Source of the DNA: Desulfamplus sp.
GTDB lineage: Bacteria; Desulfobacterota; Desulfobacteria; Desulfobacterales; Desulfobacteraceae
Assembly: GCA_015231395.1 (NCBI GenBank)
Contig: JADGBP010000013.1
Location: 1-14,495 of the forward strand
Direction: 5' to 3'
DNA: 14,495 bases
In this document: piece after piece, positions 1-6,714 of the stretch
Layout: every line of letters starts with the position of its first letter
How positions within the stretch are numbered: position 1 is the first letter of the stretch
Notes under the pieces: generated by a model
Told to the model about the DNA's origin: nothing
Databases searched by the model: none
The model's input: only the letters and a program-made list of their open reading frames with translations
Position numbers and translations under genes: made by a program

Positions 1-194
1 AAGAGAGCATCAAGGAGAGTCTGCAAAAAGCGGAAGCTCTTCGGCAGTCCATTCTCAAAAAAGCCTTTGAAGGCAGGCTTCTTACCGAAAAAGAGCTGAA
101 AGTCTGTAAACAGGAACCTGACTGGGAGCCAGCAGAGGTTTTGCTGGAGCGAATTAAGGCAAGCAAGGGGAAAAGCAATGAGCAATCAGATTGA
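1..194 (+). CDS. hsdS: Type I restriction-modification specificity subunit HsdS, C-terminal end (partial)
   Basis: The window opens inside a gene read in the frame whose codons begin at position 3 and which stops at TGA 192-194. The visible 63 residues include LRQSILKKAFEGRLL, which matches the conserved C-terminal coiled-coil end of HsdS proteins. HsdS recognises the target DNA sequence of a type I restriction-modification complex and holds the HsdM and HsdR subunits. The N-terminal part and both target-recognition domains lie upstream, so specificity cannot be read. The stop lies 17 nt inside the next gene, so translation of the two is probably coupled. The presence of hsdM at 1152 supports the assignment. 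Confidence 0.85.
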   Translation, partial: ESIKESLQKAEALRQSILKKAFEGRLLTEKELKVCKQEPDWEPAEVLLERIKASKGKSNEQSD

Positions 195-1155
195 ATTTTA
201 TCAAGGAAATGATGGTCAGACACAAATTGAAGTAAAATTTATAGATGATACCATTTGGTTGACACAACTGCAAATGGCAACCCTGTTTGATAAAGATGTA
301 AGAACAGTTAATGAACATATAAAAAACATATATAAAACAGGTGAATTAGAGATGGTTCCAACTATCCGGAAATTCCGGATAGTTCGTCAAGAAGGAGCGA
401 GGCAGGTTGAAAGAGACATTGATCATTATAATTTGGATATAATAATATCAGTTGGTTACAGAGTTAATTCCAAGCGAGGTACTCAGTTTCGCCAATGGGC
501 AACAGCTCGCCTGAAAGAGTATCTGATTCAAGGTTATGCAATCAATGAGAGACGGCTGGCGGAAAAACAACAGCAGGTTCAGGTGCTCAAGGACGGTATT
601 AGAATCATCAACCGGGCATTAGAACAGAGTGTCACATCCATTGACATGGATTGGTTAAAGCTGTTTTCACGGGGCTTAACCCTTCTGGATGATTATGACC
701 ATGAAACTCTGGATGCCAAAGGGGTGACAACACAGGAGGTGCATTATCCAGATTATGAAGAGTATATGGAGTTTATACAATCCATGTATTCTGATTTTGA
801 ATCCGGTGTGTTTGCCAAAGAAAAGGACAATGGTTTTCACAGCTCCATCAATCAGATAAAACAGAGTTTTGGAGATCAGGATCTATATCCCAGCCTTGAG
901 GAAAAGGCTGCTATGCTTCTGTATTTCATAGTCAAAAATCACTCTTTTGTGGATGGCAATAAACGCATTGCCGCCGCTTGCTTTATCTATTTTCTTAAAG
1001 AGAACAATCATCTTATGAAACCTGACGGACAGCCAGTCATCAGCAATGAAGCTCTGGCCAGCCTCACCCTTTTTGTGGCTGTCAGCAATCCCGCCGAGAT
1101 CTATACTGTAAAGAATTTAATTATCAGTGTATTAAACAGGAGCAAAAAAGAGTGA
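178..1155 (+). CDS. RhuM family protein fused to a Fic/Doc domain
   Basis: This 325-residue protein has two parts. Residues 1 to about 130 match the RhuM ('virulence protein RhuM') family, with the typical run TIRKFRIVRQEG at 62-73, then YNLDIIISVGYRVNS and RQWAT; an HTH-like stretch (IWLTQLQMATLF) lies near 26-37. The C-terminal part carries a complete Fic-type active site, HSFVDGNKR, at residues 255-263 (positions 940-966), with catalytic His255. Lysine before the last Arg, in place of the Gly of AMP-transferring Fic proteins, resembles Doc, which phosphorylates EF-Tu. An AAGGGG ribosome site lies 7 nt before the ATG. The gene overlaps hsdS by 17 nt and hsdM by 4 nt, so it is an integral cistron of the R-M operon. 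RhuM function is unknown; toxin or accessory defence activity is inferred. No separate antitoxin gene or clear inhibitory helix motif is seen. Confidence 0.85.
   Translation: MSNQIEFYQGNDGQTQIEVKFIDDTIWLTQLQMATLFDKDVRTVNEHIKNIYKTGELEMVPTIRKFRIVRQEGARQVERDIDHYNLDIIISVGYRVNSKRGTQFRQWATARLKEYLIQGYAINERRLAEKQQQVQVLKDGIRIINRALEQSVTSIDMDWLKLFSRGLTLLDDYDHETLDAKGVTTQEVHYPDYEEYMEFIQSMYSDFESGVFAKEKDNGFHSSINQIKQSFGDQDLYPSLEEKAAMLLYFIVKNHSFVDGNKRIAAACFIYFLKENNHLMKPDGQPVISNEALASLTLFVAVSNPAEIYTVKNLIISVLNRSKKE
360..384. repeat. Perfect 25-nt inverted repeat inside the RhuM coding region
   Basis: The arms aactatccggaa (360-371) and ttccggatagtt (373-384) are exact reverse complements, separated by one base. 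The segment encodes TIRKFRIV, which is typical for the family at this place, so the symmetry may be a by-product of codon choice. It could also fold in the mRNA or act as an operator-like site. No function can be assigned from sequence alone. Confidence 0.6.
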
Positions 1156-2636
1156 GTGAATCAGCAGGAATCATTTCAAAGGTATGGAATTTTGCCAATG
1201 TCCTACGTGACGATGGTGTGGGTTATGGCGACTATCTGGAGCAAATCACCTATCTGCTTTTTCTGAAAATGGCAGATGAGTTCAGCAAACCTCCCTACAA
1301 CAGAGATACCAATATCCCTGAAGCGTACAACTGGGAGAGCATTGCCACCAAAAAAGGGGCGGAGCTTGAGCTTCACTATATCACGCTATTACGGGAGCTG
1401 GGGCAGGCAACAGGTACTTTGGGGCAGATATTTACCAAGGCACAGAACAAGATTCAGGACCCGTCAAAACTCTCGAAAATCATTGACATGATCGACAAGG
1501 AAGCGTGGAGCACAATGGGTTCAGACCTCAAAGGCAAAATCTATGAGGGGCTGCTTGAAAAAAACGCCGAAGATACCAAAAGCGGGGCTGGGCAATACTT
1601 TACACCCCGTGCACTTATCAGGGCAATGGTTGAGTGTGTCCAGCCAAAGCCCATGAAAACCATTGTTGATCCTGCATGCGGTACTGGCGGGTTCTTTCTG
1701 GCTGCCTATGACTACCTTACAAGGAAGGGCAACACCCTTGACAGAGAGCAAAAAGAGTTTTTGAAAAACAAGACCTTTCATGGAAACGAAATTGTAGCCA
1801 ACACCCGCAGAATGTGTTTGATGAACATGTTTCTTCATGACATCGGCGAGATTGACGGAACCTCTTTTATCTCCTCGGCTGATGCCCTTATTTCAGATGA
1901 GGGTGTACGGTACGACTATGTGCTGGCAAACCCTCCCTTTGGCAAAAAAAGCAGCATGACCATAACCAACGAAGAGGGGGAACAAAAAAAAGAGGAACTG
2001 AGCTACAACCGTCAGGATTTCTGGGCAACAACATCAAACAAGCAGCTTAACTTTCTTCAGCATATCAAAACCCTTCTTAAAATCAACGGTGAGGCAGCAG
2101 TCGTGCTTCCTGACAACATCCTGTTTGAAGGCGGAGCCGGGGAGACCGTCAGAAAAGAGCTGATGAAAACAACCGAACTTCATACAATCTTGAGACTTCC
2201 CACAGGTATTTTCTATGCAAACGGGGTAAAAGCCAATGTGCTCTTTTTTGATAACAGGCCGGCATCAAAAGATGCCTGGACAAAAGAGGTATGGATCTAC
2301 GACTATAGAACAAATATCCACCACACCCTTAAAAAGAAGACAATGGGTTTAGAGGATTTAAGAGAGTTCATTGAACTTTATAGCCCTGAAAACAGACACA
2401 AGAGAAAGCAGAACTGGAGTCCTGAAAATGAAGAGGGTCGATGGCGAAAATTCAGCTATGAAGAGATTCTGGCACGGGATAAAACCAACCTTGATATCTT
2501 CTGGCTAAAGGATAAATCCCTTGCAGATCTGGACAATCTTCCTGATCCTGATATTCTGGCTTTTGAGATTATCCAGAGTATTGAAGCGGGACTTGATTGT
2601 TTCAGAGAGATATACAGTGAAATTTCCCCTGAATAG
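1152..2636 (+). CDS. hsdM: Type I restriction-modification DNA methyltransferase subunit HsdM (N6-adenine)
   Basis: This 494-residue protein, a normal length for HsdM, transfers a methyl group from S-adenosylmethionine to adenine N6 at the site chosen by HsdS. Residues 1 to about 120 match the N-terminal helical domain (VGYGDYLEQITYLLFLKMADE). GQYFTPR is at 147-153, the SAM-binding motif I DPACGTGG at 173-180, and the catalytic motif IV NPPF at 260-263. All are intact, so the enzyme should be active. The start is GTG at 1152, whose last bases overlap the TGA of the RhuM-Fic gene (GTGA). AGGAG lies 9 nt upstream at 1138-1142. The order hsdS, rhuM-fic, hsdM puts the methylase last, and hsdR is not visible; it may lie before hsdS. 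No clear terminator hairpin follows. Confidence 0.95.
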   Translation: MSESAGIISKVWNFANVLRDDGVGYGDYLEQITYLLFLKMADEFSKPPYNRDTNIPEAYNWESIATKKGAELELHYITLLRELGQATGTLGQIFTKAQNKIQDPSKLSKIIDMIDKEAWSTMGSDLKGKIYEGLLEKNAEDTKSGAGQYFTPRALIRAMVECVQPKPMKTIVDPACGTGGFFLAAYDYLTRKGNTLDREQKEFLKNKTFHGNEIVANTRRMCLMNMFLHDIGEIDGTSFISSADALISDEGVRYDYVLANPPFGKKSSMTITNEEGEQKKEELSYNRQDFWATTSNKQLNFLQHIKTLLKINGEAAVVLPDNILFEGGAGETVRKELMKTTELHTILRLPTGIFYANGVKANVLFFDNRPASKDAWTKEVWIYDYRTNIHHTLKKKTMGLEDLREFIELYSPENRHKRKQNWSPENEEGRWRKFSYEEILARDKTNLDIFWLKDKSLADLDNLPDPDILAFEIIQSIEAGLDCFREIYSEISPE

Positions 2637-3063
2637 AGAGAGGTCACCTGCCTTGTAAAAACAAAAGCATATGATACTGAACATTAAAAAACGGTCTGTC
2701 AATCATGCCTTGAAAATCCTGTCTGACAAATAATAGTCGTTTTAAACAGTCGTTTTATCAAACAAATGAAACAAAGAATTATTCAAAAATGGGATTTTGT
2801 TAAAATGGGTTGACATGGCGTTGATAATAAGAGAAAAAGTACAACACTTAAAATTATGCGTCATGATAATTTTCTATATTTTTATTATACATTGAGTTTC
2901 AAACATTGAGTTTCTTATTATTACAGATTGAGTTTCAAACTGATATATATTGATATATTGTAGCCGTAACGTGCTCTTTATATTAACTTTTAAACATTAA
3001 TTTTTAAACATTAATTTACATACTATACCCAATATGTAAACACACTACCATTTTAATATAATT
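2637..3063. other. AT-rich intergenic spacer with short direct repeats
   Basis: No convincing gene lies in these 427 bases. Three copies of attgagtttc occur at 2891-2900, 2905-2914 and 2927-2936; the first and third extend to attgagtttcaaac. A perfect 14-bp tandem duplication, ttttaaacattaat, covers 2988-3001 and 3002-3015. A promoter for the downstream gene is expected here, but I could not find a -35/-10 pair with good spacing. The repeats could be binding sites or simply slippage products. Confidence 0.55.
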
Positions 3064-4407
3064 ATGGAGGATAAATTTAAAAGCATGGGTGAAGCGGCAA
3101 TTAAAATTGGAAAAAAACACAAAAGTGTTTTTAAAGACAAGGTGATGGAGCTTCTGCCCAACGGCGGAAACCTCAATGCCTGTCTGACATGCGGTGCATG
3201 TGCGTCAGGGTGTCCTGCCACCGGTCTTGAAGGGATGGATCCAAGAAAATTCCTGAGAATGGCGGCCCTTGGAATGGATGAAGAGATATTGAGCACAAAA
3301 TGGGCGTGGATGTGTACCATGTGTCAAAGATGCGTCTATGTATGTCCTATGGAAATCAACATTCCGCAACTTGTATTTCATGTAAGAAAATCATGGCCAA
3401 GAGAAAACAAGCCCAGAGGTATTGTGGGTTCCTGTGACCAGGCTCTGAAAAATGATACATGCAGTGCCATGGGTGCAACAGAAGAGGATTTCGAATTTGT
3501 TGTGAGCGATGTTTTAGAAGAGTATCAGGAAGCCCAACCTGAGTTTGCTGAGATGACAGCAGATGTCAACAGGGAGGGTGCGTATTATGTTCTGAATCAG
3601 AACTCAAGAGAACCTGTGACAGAACCGGATGAGATGGTACCTTTATGGAAAATTCTTCACCTTGCCGGTGCTGACTGGACATACAGCTCAAAAGGATTTG
3701 CAGCGGAAAACTACTGCCTGTTCATGGCAGAAGATGACAACTGGGAAAAAATTGTAAGAATAAAAGCAAAAGCTGTGGATGATCTCGGAGCCAAAGTCTG
3801 GCTCAACACCGAGTGAGGGCACGAACTATTCGCAGTCCTGGTAGGACTGAAAAAATTCAAAATTGAACACAAGTTTGAGATTAAAAGCATAATTCAACTT
3901 TATGCACAGTGGATCAGGGAAGGAAAACTCAAACCCAGTTCCGAGTGGAATAAAGAGAGACAAATCAAATTTACGGTACAAGATCCTTGTCAGCTTGTAA
4001 GAAAAACATTGGGCGATCCTGTTGCAGACGATCTTCGTTATGTAGTTAAGGCTGTGGTTGGTGAAGAGAATTTTGTTGATATGACCCCCAACAAATCAAA
4101 CAACTTCTGCTGCGGTGGCGGCGGTGGTTTCCTCCAATCCGGCTACCCTGAGGCAAGACAGGCATATGGACAGACAAAAGCAAATCAGATACTTGCAACC
4201 AAGGCGGCTTACTGCATAACTCCATGCCATAACTGTCATGCTCAAGTGCATGATCTCAGCGATATTCATGGACATGCATGGCAGACAGTTCATCTGTGGA
4301 CGCTGCTCTGCCTCTCCCTTGGTATTCTTGGTCCTAAAGAGAGGGCATATCTTGGAGAAGATCTTGTAGATGTTGATGTATTCCATCCTGAGTCAGGGGA
4401 CGAATAA
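3064..4407 (+). CDS. Selenocysteine-containing Fe-S oxidoreductase, HdrD/DsrK-like (4Fe-4S dicluster plus CCG domain)
   Basis: The frame is open from 3064 to the stop at 4405-4407 except for one in-frame TGA at 3814-3816. Read as selenocysteine it gives one 447-residue protein. Two 4Fe-4S motifs lie at C40-C43-C46-C50 and C84-C87-C90-C94. A cysteine-rich CCG domain follows: Sec251-Gly-His, DPC (C309), NFCCGGGGG (C349, C350) and CITPCHNC (C384, C388, C391). The spacing C-x39-CC-x37-CxxC fits the family that binds a non-cubane cluster in HdrB/HdrD. The TEUGHE segment sits where DsrK-like relatives, as I recall them, have ECGHA. Such proteins pass electrons to disulfide or sulfur substrates, often on a membrane complex; no partner subunit is encoded beside it. 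A SECIS-like hairpin follows the TGA. The start is uncertain: ATG 3064 has no ribosome site, while ATG 3085 (residue 8) has GGAGG at 3066-3070, 14 nt before it. A nonsense mutation or sequencing error is the alternative. Confidence 0.85.
3814..3849 (+). promoter_or_regulatory. UGA selenocysteine codon with candidate bacterial SECIS hairpin
   Basis: The in-frame TGA is at 3814-3816. Downstream, CAGUCCU (3833-3839) and AGGACUG (3843-3849) form a perfect 7-bp stem closed by the triloop GGU (3840-3842). Bacterial SECIS elements lie inside the coding region just after UGA and carry a conserved guanine at the start of a small apical loop, about 16-37 nt from UGA; the E. coli fdhF loop also begins GGU. 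Here 23 nt separate UGA from the first loop G. The hairpin codes in frame for AVLVGL. The lower stem near UGA is poorly paired. Function requires SelB, SelA, SelC and SelD, none of which is in the window. Confidence 0.85.
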
Positions 4408-4504
4408 GAATAACGCCCCTTAAAATCTCATATTTTAATTGTTTATAGTTCAAAAGCTATATCTAAAGAGCTGCAAAATTAAGCAGTGAACCTTATTCAT
4501 TTAC

Positions 4505-4549
4505 AAAAAGCCCGTTGCAGATTATATTTCTGTAGTGGGCTTTTTTTTT
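4505..4549 (+). terminator. Rho-independent terminator after the selenoprotein gene
   Basis: Positions 4505-4521 pair with 4529-4545 in a 17-bp stem with three G-U pairs and a 7-nt loop. The core is GCCC (4510-4513) with GGGC (4537-4540). A run of nine T (4541-4549) follows, and the A run on the left arm could let it work on the other strand too. It lies about 100 nt after the stop at 4407 and separates this gene from the next one. Confidence 0.88.
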
Positions 4550-4554
4550 ACCAT

Positions 4555-4643
4555 ATAATTAAATTGGCAGATTAGGTGGCAATCCCTGCTGTTGCCCTTC
4601 TTAAAAAGAAGAGATACCAAAATATTTTTCTGGAAGTCTATAG
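4555..4643 (+). repeat. 89-bp dispersed repeat, copy A
   Basis: This segment recurs as its reverse complement at 11302-11390. Both are 89 bp and I judge them to be roughly 80-85% identical. The outer parts are best kept: ataattaaattggca at one end, and aaaatatttttctggaagtc followed by tatag at the other. Inside is a short inverted repeat, ggcaa (4578-4582) with ttgcc (4592-4596). Similarity continues weakly into the T tract of the terminator on the left. It has no coding capacity and looks like a small palindrome-bearing interspersed repeat (REP or MITE type). Confidence 0.8.
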
Positions 4644-4686
4644 AATTGCCCATACCGTTTGAAATAAAAGATGAACAGGGAGACCA

Positions 4687-6453
4687 ATGACTGCAAAAAA
4701 AGGAAAACCACCAGTTGGATATTCAGATTTTAAAAATTTACGGGAACAAGAATTGTATTATGTTGATAAGACGCTTCTGATTAAAAAAATCTGGGAGAAT
4801 TCATCACAGGTTCTGCTTTTTCCACGTCCCAGACGTTTTGGCAAGACACTCAATTTATCAATGCTGCGTTATTTCTTTGAAAAAATTGATGATTCCACTA
4901 CAAGTGATAATTCCAAGGTAAATGATGATTCCAAAGTAAGCCTCTCAGGACTGAGTGATGATTCCAGCACAAGCCTATCAAGACTGTTTGAGGGGCTTTT
5001 TATTTCAAAACAACCTGAAATCATAACCCATCAGGGGCAATATCCTCTGATTTATCTGACATTCAAGGATGTTAAGGAGATGACATGGGAAAATTGTCTC
5101 TACCAGTTGAGACTTCTACTTGCTTCCGAGTTTTCGAGGCATAAGGCTTATTTTTTAAATGTTTTTTTAGAACTCGAAGAATCTGAAATTTTAAACGCTC
5201 TCCACGATCCCCTGACACCATCAGCCCCTTTGGCAATGGCACTTTCTTGTTTGATGAAAATTCTCAATCGTGCGACTGGACAGAAAATTATTGTCCTGAT
5301 CGATGAATATGACACCCCGATTCATGCGGGACACCAATACGGCTATTACGAAGAGGTGATTCTGTTCATGCGGAATCTATTAAGCGGGGCATTTAAAGAC
5401 AATTCCTACCTTGAAAAAGGGGTAATGACCGGAGTTCTGAGGATTTCAAAGGAATCTATTTTTACAGGCTTGAACAATATCTCGGTAAGTTCTATCACCT
5501 GTCCTGAATTTAGTAGTTATTTTGGTTTTACTGAAACAGAAGTAGAAAAAATACTCCGAGATTTTTCTGTAGAACATCCGCAGGAAGTGAAAGACTGGTA
5601 TAATGGTTATATTTTTGGCAGACAGGTCATATACAATCCTTGGTCTATTATAAACTTTTTAAATAGCGAAGACCGTGACTTAAAACCCTACTGGATTGAC
5701 TCAAGCAGCAATGATCTTGTTCGTGATTTGATTCTGAATGGTCCGATCTCTTTGCGTGAAAGTGTGGCAACTTTATTGCGTGGCGAATCCATCAGCTCTG
5801 TTCTGCCTGAAAATATCGTGCTTCGTGACATTGCCGCAACTGAGGAAAATATCTGGAGTTTACTGACCTTTAGTGGTTATCTGAAAGCATTAAATCCGAG
5901 AATGGAAGGCACACGTATTGTATATGATTTATCGATTCCAAACATGGAGGTACTTCGTTTTTATGAGGATACGATTCAAAGCTGGCTCAGGCAGCAGATT
6001 GGAGATCATCGTCTTCAACAGTTGCTCAAATCGCTGCTGCAAGAAGATATTGCAAGTTTTGAACAATACCTTCAAGATATGGTAGCGACAGTCCTGAGTT
6101 ATCATGACACATCAGGAGATGAACCGGAACGTGTTTATCATGCCTTTGTGCTTGGATTGTTTGTAAACCTTGGCTCTCAATATGAAATACGTTCCAACAG
6201 GGAATCAGGCTATGGACGCTATGATGTGATGCTTATTCCCAAAAATCCACAACAGACTGGCTTTGTTTTTGAATTCAAGAAAGTCGATGGAAAGTATGAT
6301 AAAACTGCTAAAACTGCTATAAAGAGTGCACTCAGACAAATTCAGGAGAGGAAATACGCTTTGGAACTGAGACAAACAGGTGTTCAGAGGATTCTTGGCA
6401 TAGGCGTGGTTGTTCATAAGAAAAAAGTGTGGGTTGAAGCAGTGGAGTTATGA
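4687..6453 (+). CDS. AAA-ATPase-like / PD-(D/E)XK nuclease superfamily protein
   Basis: This 588-residue protein matches the widespread two-domain family of an 'AAA-ATPase-like' N-terminal domain and a PDDEXK nuclease-like C-terminal domain. GYSDFKNLREQELYYVDKT at the start is family-typical. The Walker A-like loop is PRPRRFGKT (46-54) and the Walker B is IVLIDEYD (202-208). The C-terminal site is D513 (in GRYDV), then E529-F-K531, separated by 15 residues as in PD-(D/E)XK enzymes, so both centres look intact. The family's role is unproven; defence, mobile-element or repair activity has been suggested on general grounds. Residues 68-101 are a Ser/Asp-rich insertion made of tandem DNA repeats. 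GGGAG lies 4 nt before the ATG. The gene stands alone between a terminator with repeat copy A and the 17-bp array, which may suggest past mobility. Confidence 0.88.
   Translation: MTAKKGKPPVGYSDFKNLREQELYYVDKTLLIKKIWENSSQVLLFPRPRRFGKTLNLSMLRYFFEKIDDSTTSDNSKVNDDSKVSLSGLSDDSSTSLSRLFEGLFISKQPEIITHQGQYPLIYLTFKDVKEMTWENCLYQLRLLLASEFSRHKAYFLNVFLELEESEILNALHDPLTPSAPLAMALSCLMKILNRATGQKIIVLIDEYDTPIHAGHQYGYYEEVILFMRNLLSGAFKDNSYLEKGVMTGVLRISKESIFTGLNNISVSSITCPEFSSYFGFTETEVEKILRDFSVEHPQEVKDWYNGYIFGRQVIYNPWSIINFLNSEDRDLKPYWIDSSSNDLVRDLILNGPISLRESVATLLRGESISSVLPENIVLRDIAATEENIWSLLTFSGYLKALNPRMEGTRIVYDLSIPNMEVLRFYEDTIQSWLRQQIGDHRLQQLLKSLLQEDIASFEQYLQDMVATVLSYHDTSGDEPERVYHAFVLGLFVNLGSQYEIRSNRESGYGRYDVMLIPKNPQQTGFVFEFKKVDGKYDKTAKTAIKSALRQIQERKYALELRQTGVQRILGIGVVVHKKKVWVEAVEL
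4888..4989 (+). repeat. In-frame tandem repeat inside the ATPase/PDDEXK gene
   Basis: Four units begin with gatgattcca or gataattcca: two of 18 bp (4888-4905, 4906-4923) and two of 33 bp (4924-4956, 4957-4989). All are multiples of 3, so the frame is kept. They encode a Ser/Asp/Lys-rich insert (DDSTTS, DNSKVN, DDSKVS, DDSSTS) that interrupts the usual short link between the P-loop helix and the FEGL strand. Confidence 0.8.
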
Positions 6454-6494
6454 AAATAATTCACATAAGCCTTGATATTTATCTGGAAAACTAT

Positions 6495-6697
6495 AAAAAC
6501 CAGTTGTCTTTAAAAACCAGTTGTCTTTAAAAACCTGTTGTCTTTAAAAACCCGTTGCCTTGAAAAACCCGTTGCCTTGAAAAACTTGTTGCCTTGAAAA
6601 ACCCGTTGCCTTGAAAAACCCGTTGCCTTGAAAAACCCGTTGCCTTGAAGAACCAGTTACCTTGAAAAACCATTGCCCGGATTAACCCGCTACCCGG
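6495..6697 (+). repeat. 17-bp minisatellite array in the leader of the REC-FapA gene
   Basis: About twelve head-to-tail units fill most of the 261-base gap before the gene at 6715. The consensus is aaaaacccgttgccttg. Units at 6546, 6563, 6597, 6614 and 6631 are identical. The first three (6495, 6512, 6529) form a variant ending tgtcttt, and the last two (6665-6680, 6681-6697) drift to the ending cccgg. The array ends 4 nt before the ribosome-binding site. A 17-bp unit is not a multiple of 3, as expected outside a gene. There are no unique spacers, so it is not a CRISPR array. Confidence 0.95.
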
Positions 6698-6700
6698 ATT

Positions 6701-6707
6701 AAAGGAG
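6701..6707 (+). promoter_or_regulatory. Ribosome binding site of the REC-FapA gene
   Basis: AAAGGAG lies 7 nt before ATG 6715 and just after the last 17-bp repeat. It fixes the start codon and places the array in the untranslated leader. Confidence 0.85.
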
Positions 6708-6714
6708 CCATTAG

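Noticed and set aside
1276-1491. Overlapping + strand frame inside hsdM
   Set aside because: It is an out-of-frame shadow of a well supported hsdM gene, with no recognisable domain.
2810-2838. Promoter with TTGACA at 2810-2815
   Set aside because: No -10-like hexamer occurs at 16-18 nt spacing. The nearby gataat is much too close.
4009-4407. A separate small CCG-domain gene starting at TTG 4009
   Set aside because: It is in the same frame as the upstream 4Fe-4S gene, with only the TGA at 3814-3816 between them. It has no ribosome site, and starting there would cut off C309 of the CCG motif. A single selenoprotein explains the data better.
6472-6497. Promoter ttgata/tataaa before the 17-bp array
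   Set aside because: The spacer is only 14 nt, which is too short for a standard sigma-70 promoter.
6495-6697. CRISPR array
   Set aside because: The units are adjacent, 17 bp long and have no unique spacers between them. No cas genes are in the window.
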